In this document: positions 1 through 12,932 of the stretch, one piece after another
How positions within the stretch are numbered: position 1 is the stretch's first letter
Layout: every line of letters begins with the position of its first letter
NCBI GenBank assembly: GCA_037042915.1
Contig: CM073197.1
Location: 1,488,001 to 1,552,000 of the forward strand
DNA length: 64,000 nucleotides
From: Auricularia sp. M13
Lineage: Eukaryota > Basidiomycota > Agaricomycetes > Auriculariales > Auriculariaceae
Direction of reading: 5' to 3'
Notes under the pieces: model-generated
Told to the model about the DNA's origin: nothing
The model's input: the letters and a program-made list of their open reading frames with translations, nothing else
Database searches by the model: none
Position numbers and translations under genes: made by a program

Positions 1-114
1 GGAAATGAGTATCGGACAGAGGTACTTCAGACCTTATAGGTAGGTCGTCCCGACTTACTTGGACACAAAATACTTCCAGGAAGTCTCGGGGTGATGAGGC
101 GCCTGCGCGAGAGG

Positions 115-1897
115 TCATTGGAACATCCAGAGTGCATCCTGGAATGTACATGCCTCTTCGGCAATGCACCTCGCCAACTCAGCGTCCGACATTCTGGGGT
201 CCTCAAGAAGAAGCTTCTTGGCGAGCTTGAAAGCAAATTCCCGATCCTCGTCCGTGAAGCGATTGCCAGTGCCACCGCCCACCACAGTCGACGGCGGAGT
301 GGGCGAGCGAGCCTGGGTTCTCTGCGAGTACCGGTTCTCTCGCGGAGTCGACGGTGTCCGCGGTTCCTCTTTCTTGACTCTCGACGACTGCGACTTGGAG
401 GCTGCGATGGCGTCGTCTCGGAGCCTTCTGCATTCCGCTGAGAATTTCCTGCAGAAACCTGAATATAGCGCAAGAACCATGAGTTCTGAACGCACCGGCC
501 GATATGAGAGGCCCATGATGCTGATGTATGGTGAGGCGCCTGGTAACAAGGTAAGGGGAGGGAAATTCCACATGTAGCAGACTTCCACGAACCTTTCGCG
601 CGAGGTATTGATCGCGTCCATGGTCCGATATGTGCGGGTCGCGATGCAGAAGCCATTTGTATGCCTGAAGCGCAAACCGATTATCGTCGGCAGTGAACAG
701 ATTCCCCCTGCCGGCAGCAATGATCTCGGTGGAAGGTTCAGGTTCCCGTGACATGTCCTGGTTTAGTGTATAAGAAAATGCCAATGTCGGGGTTGAAGGC
801 GCTCTGGTGGACGTCTTCGGTGGCTTCGGGGTGCTCGGGCCAGCAACGGGGCTTTCGGTGCAGGCTTGGTCGTGGATGCGGATTTTAACAACTTTGCCGG
901 GCTCGACGAAGGCGTTGTGGTGGTGCCAGCCATTGACTGCTTGCGCGCCGATGGGATAGCAGATGCCGGAGTGGGTACAGATTCAACGAAGGGCTTCCAA
1001 TCCACGAGACGATTTTCCCTGTCACATGCGTCAAGCCAGGTCGACTGAATAGCAGGCTTTCCAGCGGGCAGCTGCGTAATTAAGATATCAAAGTCTGCGA
1101 TGCTGGCGGACAAGATGCAGTAATCTGCTTCGGCCATGTCGAATGTGGTCTGCCCTCCGTGTTTCTGGCGCAGGGTTTCAGCCTCGGATGATCAGGCATA
1201 AAGGATGTGCGCACCTTGACGAGGCGTATGAGCGCCATGCGGTTCACGAAGCGCATCTGAATGAAGAATTTGCAGGGCTCCCCGTCTGGGCGCTGGAAGA
1301 TTGGGCGGCGGCTTTGTGACTGCGGCGGCGGCGAGGGCGAGAGCGAGAGACTGCTGTCGCGGTCGATGGCAATGTGCAGAGGAGACGAAGTCAGGGATCT
1401 GCTTGCAAGATGCGGTTAGGGGCCCGGGTCGGTATTAACGCAGGGGTTTGTGCTCGCCTGGAAGCTCGCGCCTCCTCGAGCGCGTTGTCTTGGATGAAGT
1501 GCACGTCGTCCTCGTGCTCGGCGTCAATGCTGTCGATCTTGTCGTTCCAGATATACTGGTCCATAGGCGGCGCGAAGCCCTCGCGCACGGCCGCCCACGC
1601 CCACGCGCTGTCGACGAGGCCTTTCTTGGAGCCCCATTCTTCCGCGAGACGTTTGATCTGGCTGGGGTTGGAAGGATTAACGAGAAGGATACGCGCGTCG
1701 GCTATCTTGGTGACGATGCGAGCACCGTGTTCCTGCGTCGGTGGTTAGCGGGGACGCGGTTGGGCGACCGGGAGACTGTGGCTTGCCTTCATTGCATTTC
1801 GTAGTCTGGGGAAGTCCTCGACGGTCATGTCAATGTAAATCGCAAGTGGCGTGTCGTTTCCATCGTCCTCGATGAAGATTTGCGGCGTGCTCGACAT
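115..1897 (-). CDS. Rap1-like protein with two BRCT domains and Myb/HTH-like repeats
   Basis: The gene reads leftward in several exons. BRCT 1 starts at the ATG at 1897 (MSSTPQIFIEDDGNDTP) and continues after an intron near 1745 through KIADARILLVNP to KKGLVDSAWAWAAVREG. BRCT 2 (about 1300-1000) begins PDGEPCKFFIQMRF and after an intron reads KHGGQTTFDMAEADYCIL, then PAIQSTWLDACDRENRLVDW. Two related C-terminal segments open with GNLFTADDNRFALQAYKWLL (about 710) and GNRFTDEDREFAFKLAKKLL (about 290), each resembling a Myb-type DNA-binding helix. An acidic, basic and Ser/Pro-rich linker lies between them. A BRCT with the KFF and KHGG signatures followed by a Myb-like domain is the order seen in fungal telomere protein Rap1, so a telomere role is inferred. 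No Rap1 C-terminal (RCT) domain was recognised. Another BRCT protein is possible. An upstream in-frame ATG at 2026 is less likely. Confidence 0.55.
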
Positions 1898-2171
1898 TGC
1901 GGGTGTGGACGCGATTGCGAAGAGCCAACCTGTGGCAGCGGTATCTTCCGGCGCAATTGGCAGAAGACAAGCGGAAGCCACGTGCATGGACCCTTTGGGC
2001 AGCGATTTCTCGTGTTGCACATACATCGTACTTGCATGAATTTACTTATATCAAGCAGTACCATTCAGATGCATTCTCCCAAAGCTTACTATGAGGCGGT
2101 TTGAATCCATGCTTTGACGCCGAGCAATTCAACAAGAAGCAATAGAGTTACGTTGTTGCGTCTATGGACAG

Positions 2172-2836
2172 TTACGAAGACTCTGTCGTTGGACGTTCCA
2201 TGGGGAACGACGATTTGGGCTTGAAGAACTGCTGTCGCCGTGCCTCCTTGACAATCTCGGACTCGGCGTTCCGTCCGTCGCCAGACAGTGTCCCGCCCGT
2301 GGCATCGAACGTGCCTACGAGCGCCGCAATGGCGATGCACGACATACAAGCCATGGGTATCGAGCGCGCTGCGTTACCCGGCGTAAGTAGGTGTACTCGC
2401 AGCTCTCAAACGGGATGGAATAGACGCACCCCGAACTCCAGCGGCCAGGCCAACCGCACAACCAGCGGCAGCGCCATTTATGGGGTCGTTCTTCTCGCGT
2501 ATGTTGGCGACTATAGCGTCCGTGAATCCGAACGCAGCGCCGAGTGAGGCTAGTCGCAGCAACCGCAATTATATTGGATCAGCCCTGGAATGGCCGACGC
2601 AGCGTCGAGGGCGTACCGAAGAAAGCAATGGTGCCGCCAGTGCGCGTGAAGACGCCCCAGGCGCCGCGGTTGTGCGTTTCGAGGGCGTTGGTGACGGCGC
2701 TGACGAGCAGGCCAGCACCGCCAAGCTGGGCGCCCGCAATGCCAGTGTTGGCGAGCACAGGCTTGGGCTCGTACAAGCTTGTGTCTTCCTTCTGCTTGGC
2801 GGACGAGCCAGACGCCGCCGCCGGTTTTGAGCTCAT
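2172..2836 (-). CDS. NADH:ubiquinone oxidoreductase subunit NDUFA11/B14.7 (Tim17 family)
   Basis: Accessory membrane subunit of mitochondrial complex I; the family shares the Tim17/Tim22/Tim23 four-helix fold. Starting from the ATG at 2836 the product reads MSSKPAAASGSSAKQKEDTS, then YEPKPVLANTGIAGAQLGGA, AFFGTPS, an intron near 2570, AFGFTDAIVANIREKNDPIN, GCAVGLAAGVR, a second intron near 2370, and CIAIAALVGTFDATGG. It ends ESEIVKEARRQQFFKPK plus a short tail. The NDPINGAAAGCAVGL stretch and the glycine-rich helices are typical of the B14.7 subunit of fungi. There is no cleavable presequence, as expected for this family. It is divergent from the phosphatase gene at 2889, leaving only about 50 bases for both promoters. 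An upstream ATG at 2908 would add residues not expected in the family. Confidence 0.82.
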
Positions 2837-2888
2837 GACACGGTCAGGATGAAGGACTTTGAATTCGCTCTCATTGGATGTCCCGACC

Positions 2889-4007
2889 ATGACCCGCCTC
2901 GAGCGCATTTACATCGCTCGCCATGGTCAGTCCCAAGGCCCATCTCACGCTCTAGATCTCACCTGTACTCCAGGATTTCGCATGAACTGGAATACTCCCC
3001 ATTGGTGAGCACGGACTGTCCGATATGGCTCTAGCGCCCAGCACCGAGTATTCCCAGGACAACGCCCACTGGCGTCGCCCGCGATTCTCCACTCTCTGCC
3101 GTGGGACATGTGCGTCTGCGTTCTCAAGGATACCATCGATAATTTGGCTGAGCCGGCATGTCAAGGAACAAGCAGAGGAGCTCGCGAGCCACTTCGAATC
3201 GATGTCGGTGGACGAGCGACCCACCGCCATCTTCTCATCCCCATATTGCACGTCTCATCTCCTCGAAGTCAATCGGCGAACATAACGATGGCTGCGCAGA
3301 TCGGTGCCTTCAGACGTCAGCCCCGATCGCTGCACGCCTCAACATCCCTCTGTACGCAGAGCCTGGTGCGTCGAACAATCAACCAGAGAATCTACGTCGT
3401 GCTCATGCACCCTCAGGCATTGCAGAGTGGTACACGCCCGCCACGCCGCATACAGGACTGCATCCTCGGCCTCCTGGAGCTGAGGCCTTGAAGAAATTCA
3501 TTCCTAGCTTGGACACATCGTGGGCGCCAACCTGGCAGCCGAGCAGACAAGGCGAGACGGTCGAGGAGCTGTATGCCCGAGTTGCTGGCTTCCTGTCCGT
3601 CTTCATCCCACGCTTGGAAAGCCAGCATAACCACCCGCGAATCCTCTTTGTGGGACACGCAGCCAGCGTCATTGCCCTTCTGCACAACCTCCTCGCGACC
3701 AATGTGCCCGTGCGGATCGGGTGTGCGACGCTGTCTACCTTGCGGCGCATCTCAGACGATGTCCTCGGCGCCTGGGAGCCCGTCGGCACCCTCGCGCATG
3801 CAGACTTCCTCAAAGGCGGCGTGCAGCGCGATTGGGGCATGGAGGACGTCCAGATAGCCAACAGCCAAGTAGGTGATGTTATAGAGCCCGAAAAACACTG
3901 CTCAACCATGTCAAATGCAGATTGTTTCTGAACCGGGCGAACCTGGAACGGAGCACGACACGGATGTGGCACATGGGTTGGTTTGGCACGGGCATTCGAA
4001 GATGTAG
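2889..4007 (+). CDS. Histidine phosphatase superfamily protein, TFC7/tau55-like
   Basis: The product starts MTRLERIYIARHG; an intron follows this first catalytic motif and the next exon reads FRMNWNTPHW, giving the RHGFRMNW signature. It continues VKEQAEELASHFESMSVDER, PTAIFSSPYC, RCLQTSAPIAARLNIPLYAE, GETVEELYARVAGFL and FVGHAASVIALLHNLL, which carries the second catalytic histidine. The last exon after an intron near 3870 ends VWHGHSKM. The RHG/GxH pair indicates a phosphoglycerate-mutase-fold histidine phosphatase with an intact active site. The RHGFRxNW form is characteristic of the fungal family that includes yeast TFIIIC subunit Tfc7 and the related YNL108C. Whether this copy works in TFIIIC or as a free phosphatase cannot be read from sequence. 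Its 3' end faces that of the MMTAG2-like gene about 35 bases away. Confidence 0.78.
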
Positions 4008-4042
4008 ACGTACAATACATTGGATAGAATATTACACGGAAT

Positions 4043-4914
4043 CTAGCGTCCGCGTCGACCATCGCTGGGCCGTTCCCGACGCTCGTTTTCCTCCCAAAGC
4101 TTTCTGTTCCGGCTGGCATCGCGTTCCATGACGGCAGCGTCGTATGGTTCATCGCGTGAATGCGAGGGCGGCGGTATGGCGGCGTCCTGTCGTCCCTCCG
4201 CAAGCGCACCGGCGAGCGCGACCGGTCCCTACCCGCGGGAGAGCGGTCTCTCGAACGAGACCGCCGGCGCTCTCTGTCTCTGTGCGAGCGACCGGGCGAA
4301 CGCGAACGCGTGTGTCGACGGCGCCGTTCTTTCTCGGCGCGCCGCTGCTCTTTGCGCTCGCGCTTCTCTTCCTTGCGAGCGCGTTTCTCTTCCTTGCGCC
4401 GAGCCTTCTCCTCGCGCGCCAGCCGCTGCTCTTCACTCTGCTCCTCCGATGTTGGGGGCAGAATTGCAGCTGCCGCGGAGGATGACTCGGGCAAAGGGAT
4501 TGCAGTCACGGGCACGTTGGAGAATTCTTTGGGAGGAGGTTTGAATCCTCTAGAGCATGCAACCTTGTTAGCAAGAATATAGACGTAGCAAATGGAGGGA
4601 TCTTACAGCTGAATTGCGAGAATATCCGCCTCGGCCTCCTTGATTCTCCGAATTTCTTCAAGGCGGTCGAGTTCAGACTGAGCCTGGTCCCGGTTGTACC
4701 AGTGGATATCCTTGTTCTTCTGCCACCGTCCCGTCGGCGCGTTGATGGAATGTCCTAAGTAGTTCTGAAGAATGCGAATGTCAGAGCTTGGGCGCTCGAC
4801 TAATGCATACAAAGCACGTACCTCGCGGTCCTTGTCCGCCGAAACGTCTGACCACTTGAATTCTGCGGCGCCACCACGGGTGCCGCCGCGGATGGGTCCA
4901 TCAAACATGTCCAT
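4043..4914 (-). CDS. MMTAG2-like nuclear protein (MMtag domain)
   Basis: From the ATG at 4914 the product reads MDMFDGPIRGGTRGGAAEFK, WSDVSADKDRE, an intron (about 4823-4767), then NYLGHSINAPTGRWQKNKDI and HWYNRD. This is the conserved MMtag domain (RGG, DK-RENYLG-S, APxGRWQ, WY). A second intron (about 4610-4552) joins ILAIQL to GFKPPPKEF. The rest is a Lys/Glu/Arg-rich coiled segment followed by an Arg-Ser tail. The expected C-terminus, SHSRDEPYDAAVMERDASRN and WEENERRERPSDGRRGR with stop at 4043, lies in a different frame from the RS tail. No convincing intron links them, and one missing base near 4168-4171 would explain it. The frame as printed instead runs on to 3403 with unlikely sequence. 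Family members are nuclear and associated with RNA processing; function here is inferred. Confidence 0.72.
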
Positions 4915-6373
4915 GGTTGAGGAGAAAGGGAACGATGCAGTGGATTCGAAGCCCGACACTACGCGTCTTGTCTCCTTCCGCCTGCCCACCACGAGTCTAC
5001 CGAATGCTTTCTTTTGCGACACTAGTGCTCTCTGACCGATATCAATTTTTTCTTCGCGTCGAACTGTTTTGCTAGCACTTTCCGCTGCTGTTCGACCGCG
5101 TCAGGGCCAGGAAGAATCTGTGCAACCGGCTGGCAACGTGCTGCCAGTGGGTCGTCTTGCTGCTCGATATTTCACTATTTGCGCTCCACAACGTCGTCCC
5201 GGTTTCCTCCAGTCGTCCCTTAACGCTCACGCTATCCCGCTGTCGTGATAAATGGTAGCAATCGGTCAGAAGCTGCCATCGAGACCGCAGGCCAATCCAG
5301 GCCCGATATACTTTGTGCTCCTGTTCGCTGCTGTACCGCCTTTTCCGCCGACTCGCTGTTACTGTGAGCCGGTACTCGGGATAGCCAGGCGCGTTGACAC
5401 AAGATCAATACGCGAGCCGTGCTCACGGTCGGTCGAGATTGTATCTGTCTGAATGGAGGCCGGCTTTGACGCTCACTTGAGCACCGAGCAATAGCCCCCA
5501 GCATGTTTTATCGATGAAATACAGTACATATGTGCGCGCCTTCACCGAGGAGTTGATTTCGGCGTGATCCTGTGCTTGGAGGATTAGATGGCACTTCGGA
5601 TGGCTGAATGTGGGGCAGAGTGTTGTGCCTGACGTTGGTGGAGTCGATGATGCCTATGAGCAGAGCAGGTCGGCGTGCGTATGGCTATTCGGAACGAGCA
5701 GCTACTACTCGCTGCATAAACCGGGATGCTGCCGCGGGAGGCCGAAGAGTGACCTTGAAGCTTGAAGTTCCATTTTGAGGTGCGGCTGCAGAGTACAGGG
5801 TCAGCAAACCGGTCCGAGCATCATGCACGTCACTTGGGGCTGCCTTGCGCCAAAGCATGAATTGCGGCGCTAACGTCTACGACTAGGCCGACTGTCGAGC
5901 CTCCTTGTGTCATCTGTGCCTGTCCAGGCTGAGACTCCACCGTAACGACATATGTGCATTTGCATATGATGCTCGTGCAGATCAGTGGTGAGGGATGCAT
6001 ATACAGCGTGCAAACGCGAAAAGTCGCTGAGAAGCGCACGCGTCGCGGTCACTAAATCGGGCTTGCATGAGCCCCTCCGGACGCAAGCCGTGTCAGCTGC
6101 ATCGATATCGCCAGCAGTTGCAAGTCAGATGAGCGTTTGTTGTTCCCCGGACGGGACGCGCTTGGGCCGATCGTGAAGCTTTGGTGGGCATAGCTGACGC
6201 GGAGACAATCGGCTGACAGGTTCTGTGGCGCGGCTGGATTTCATTCCGTACAAAAGGGCAACCGACCAGCACCGTGACCTGGTTTGACTCACCCCCGCCC
6301 GACCTCTGCCGCTTCCTGTCCGCCCAGTGCGCTGCCCAGAACCGAGAGCTCGTCGCCCGCGCCGCCGCCGCCA
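4915..6373. other. Intergenic region, no gene seen
   Basis: About 1.46 kb between the MMTAG2-like gene (leftward) and the small membrane-protein gene at 6374. Only short unrelated reading frames are present and none has a recognisable domain or splice continuity. Near 5950-5970 the palindrome CATATG occurs twice, 13 bases apart, on either side of gcattt; its meaning is unknown. Confidence 0.5.
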
Positions 6374-6741
6374 TGTCGTTCTGCCTCTACTACGGCGGGC
6401 GCCTCGTCCTCACGATCTCGCACACGGCGGTCACCATCATCCTGCTCGCGATCTGCCTGCTCAGCCTCGCTGCGCTCTTTGCGACCGCGACGAGCAGCGC
6501 TGGGCCCGTGCATTTGGACGAGGAAGACGCGGAGGAGCTCGAGATTGCCCAGCACTGTGAGCAGCTTTCGTGCCCCGTTCGTCGGCCCGGAAATCTCTAA
6601 ACCGTTTTCTGCCCAGTGACACGGACAAGCATGAGCAGCCCCGTCTCCGCGGTTCTCAAGATTCGCTCGCCGCCACGCTCGCCGACGTCGGACCAGACAT
6701 GCTTCCCGCCTCTGCGAGCCGATCCAGGCACCATGGTCTGA
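6374..6741 (+). CDS. Small hypothetical protein with one N-terminal membrane helix
   Basis: I do not recognise this protein. Exon 1 encodes MSFCLYYGGRLVLTISHT, then a strongly hydrophobic helix (VTIILLAICLLSLAALFA, about residues 19-36), then a short acidic segment, HLDEEDAEELEIAQH. A likely intron (6557-6616, donor gtgagc, acceptor gcccag) leads to a Ser/Pro-rich exon ending at 6741. The helix followed by an acidic tail suggests a small single-pass membrane protein. The 3' end is uncertain because another frame through the same region stays open to 6842. GC-rich codon use in exon 1 supports coding; I found no homologue by eye. Confidence 0.35.
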
Positions 6742-7484
6742 TCGCCTCGGGCGCACGGCCCCTGCCTCCCCGCGCCGCATCGCTTCGCATCCCTCTCCCG
6801 CGCCGGTCACGTTCTCGACAACTCGCTCTCTATCTACGCTAAAGGCCCGCCGTTCCTGGACGGTTGTAATCAGCTCCTATCGAGCGGCATACGACGGTCG
6901 CCCTCTGCCGTGGGCACCTTTACCAATCAACGGGGAACATCTCCCTGCGGCAGTGGTCATCTGCCTCAACGCTTTGGGATACCTCGCAACGTTTTCCATT
7001 GTACCCTTACCAATTTCGGCCGCGACAGGCCCTGTACCAGCATCTGTTTCTACGACGCATCTCGACGACCTCGCAACGGCGGTCCCGCTCCCAACTCATG
7101 CTTTCCCTCCAGGTTTTTTTCTGTGGTGTTGTACGACTACCATCCGGGCGCGCTCGCACGTTGTAACGTGTCGTCGTCCATGTATTGTACGTTTCCAAGG
7201 GAATCAAACGCCTTTGGCTTCGGAGGAGTGTCGCTGAGCGCGCGCCTCTGGGCCTGGGCCATGTGTAGATTTTCAAAGCGCTTTCGAGCAACCCGCTGAC
7301 CCCGGATATTACAAGGCAATTTTCCCGAGCACATGCCGTTTGCAGCAAGAAAGATTAGATTAAATTCAATCGCGGACTGCATCTCGGGGCCTCCGAGTCG
7401 AAACCACCGATGCGGTGTTTGAAAACGCGCGCCTCCGTGTCCGAAGGACGTGTCGCTCGCCGTCCGTAAACTTCAACTCCTACA
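6742..7484. other. Intergenic region, no gene seen
   Basis: About 740 bases upstream of SPC3. Open frames on both strands are short and low in family resemblance. It probably holds the 3' UTR of the preceding gene and the SPC3 promoter. Confidence 0.4.
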
Positions 7485-8253
7485 ATGCACAGCGCGTGGC
7501 AGCGGCTAAGCAATGTGTCGGCGTTCTTGACGTCTTGCGCGATGGTCTTGGTCGCGCTCGTGTCCATCGTTTCCCTCCCTGCGCCGCCGGACGTCAGCGC
7601 GAAATTGACGGTCGCGCCTCAGAAAGTGTGCGTATCGGCATGCGCGACATTTCACTGTTTTCATAGTCTGACCCCTTGGTAGATTACAAGGTCGCAAGGG
7701 TAACTACGGGCGCGAGCAGGACTTTGCGTTCTTCAAGTTCGACTATGATGCGGGTTAGCTGCGCTGCCATTACCACGCCGTATAACATCACTGTCACTCA
7801 CGCGTTTTCGACAGATCTTGGTCCGCTATTCGACTGGAACACCAAGCAATTATTCTTGTACCTTGTGGCCGATTATACCAACAGCCAAGGTGTACGTGTC
7901 ACGGTCATCCAGCCCAACGCCTACCCCGGCAGCTCACGACACTTACTTTCCAGGTGCATAACGAAGTCGTGATATGGGATCGGATCGTTCGCCGTAAGGA
8001 GGACGCACGGTTGCGCATCGCAGACCAAAACAACAAGTACCCCTTCAAGGATTACTCGCGCAGCTTCAGGTGCGTTCGCCGCTCAGCTGTACTCACACTC
8101 CGTCCTGACATAATGCGGCCTTGAAGCAACGCGTCTGACGTAGGATTCACGATGCACTACAACCTTATGCCGCACATGGGCCTGTTGAAGTACGGCCAGG
8201 CTGGTGGGATCCCGCAACGACTGGTGTTCCCTGCGAGAGAGACCAAGACCTAG
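7485..8253 (+). CDS. SPC3: Signal peptidase complex subunit 3 (SPC22/23, SPCS3)
   Basis: Essential non-catalytic subunit of the ER signal peptidase complex: a type II membrane protein with a large lumenal domain. Exon 1 gives MHSAWQRLSNVSAFLTSCAM followed by a hydrophobic helix (LVALVSIVSLPAPP), the usual cytosolic stub and single membrane segment. After an intron ending near 7690 it reads GNYGREQDFAFFKFDYDA. After the next intron it reads DLGPLFDWNTKQLFLYLVAD and YTNSQG, then NEVVIWDRIVRRKEDARLRI, NKYPFKDYSRSFR, and finally FTMHYNLMPHMGLLKYGQAG. DLxPLFxWNTKQ, VIWDxI and the NxMPxxG ending are diagnostic of the family, and the length of about 180 residues fits. The ATG at 7485 is the only start giving the canonical N-terminus. 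Confidence 0.9.
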
Positions 8254-9255
8254 GACCACCTGTGACTAATAATATGGGCCTTTTTTCCGAAACGTCCGCA
8301 TGCAATGTGAGTGCCTGAAGTCATGTGTGGCCGATGCACCGTGTGCAAGCGTCTTGTTGCATTTGCAATACCTGTGTCCAAGCCGCTCAGCACGGCTGGG
8401 TGCTCAGCGCTCAGCGTTTGTGACCTCCACGTCGCTGAAGGGACGATATTTCTTCGGCATCATTGAACTGCTCGAGAGGTCCGATGTCCTTGCTGCTGCG
8501 GGAGGGCCTCGACGAACTGTCGATCATTTGTTGCCCAGTTCGCAAAACGTGGGGAACGACTTCGAGGAGCAGGTGATGATCCCTCAGGAACACTCGAAGA
8601 CAAATTTATATGACGGTATGAGCCAGGGTCGTCTGACTTTCGTTGGACCGCAAGTTGGCATGCTTGCTTCCACCACCCCCGGATACCGCGGTTCTAATGT
8701 CTGTTGCACGTCGAGAAAGAAGGACGTGGCAACCCGTCCTTAGAATAGACAAATGCGACTGCAAAACGTGGTTGAGAAGCGGGCAGCGTTGGACTTGGAG
8801 GCCGGGATCATGCACAGGCTCATGTATTTATCATCTACGCTATCATTTGGAGAATCCGGGGACGCGGCCCCAGTCAAATTGGATTGAAAATCTCAAGAAT
8901 CTGCTGCTGGGCGATTGAGAGCGACTCCGGCGTCGACCTTGTACGACATCGAAGCAGCCTTTCTCATTGCGCAGAAGATCGAGACAGCTGTATATCTGCT
9001 GTAGAGCCAGGGCGAGCGGACAGTCTGGGGTGTCAGTGATGGTTGATGCATATAAATGCTCGGTCACTTGATAGATGAAATGACGCGGGGAGCGGAGATG
9101 AGCGCGTTTTCGCAGCCCCGGCGCGTATGTGCCCAGCGGATCGAACGTGAGTCTGCTGTATAAGAAGCACGCCGCGTCCAGCATCATGATCTCTCCTGCC
9201 ACTGTGTCCTTGTCCCTTTGGCACTTCCATTCCTTCCTCGGCGGCGGTGAACGCG
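8254..9255. other. Intergenic region with the glucosidase promoter
   Basis: About 1 kb without a supportable gene. Open frames at 8300-8743 (+) and 8843-9202 (-) show no domain, no spliced continuation and no family resemblance. A TATA-like stretch (tataaatg) lies near 9051 and a second (tataagaag) near 9158, about 200 and 100 bases before the glucosidase ATG. Either could be its core promoter. Confidence 0.4.
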
Positions 9256-12500
<3,245 letters not shown>

Positions 12501-12721
12501 AAGGGCTTTTACCGCTCGCCCCTAGCATTTTTTGGCTACATAATTTACTACTCTCACAATTCATGCTCTCGTTTAGCCTTGGCTGTAAGTTATTACTGCA
12601 CTTGTAATCGATGCGATGAGAATCGAAGCTTTCTCTGCTGTTGTGGTATTGCAATTGAAGGCCTGCAACTGAACGTTGAACATCGGCTTCTCAAGTGCAT
12701 AAAATCTCATTCGGCATCCTT

Positions 12722-12773
12722 GACGACGCATTGGCAGACCTTTGCTTTGACGAGGCATCGGCAGACCTTTGCT
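12722..12773. repeat. Imperfect 26-base tandem direct repeat
   Basis: Two adjacent copies of a unit reading gacgaSgcatYggcagacc then tttgct, with period 26 and two mismatches in about 25 aligned bases. It lies in the 430-base gap between the glucosidase stop (12500) and the S10 gene stop (12933). That gap holds no gene that I can see. Confidence 0.75.
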
Positions 12774-12932
12774 GCCCAATGACAGTCAGATCAACGCGGC
12801 TGACCTTGGCCTCTCCAGCCAGCTTTGTGTGTCGTGGTGTCAAGCCATGTAGACGAAGTGAGAGTTCACGCGCAGTAATACCAGAAGAATAGATTGCGTC
12901 TAATGTAGGCAAACGCTGCCCGGCAGCAACAA

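Noticed and set aside
6289-6810. 173-codon minus-strand frame
   Set aside because: Antisense to the small membrane-protein exon; Arg/Gly/Glu-rich composition typical of GC-rich shadows.
8300-8743. 147-codon plus-strand frame between SPC3 and the glucosidase
   Set aside because: No family resemblance and no splice continuation; overlapping minus-strand frames of similar length suggest chance.
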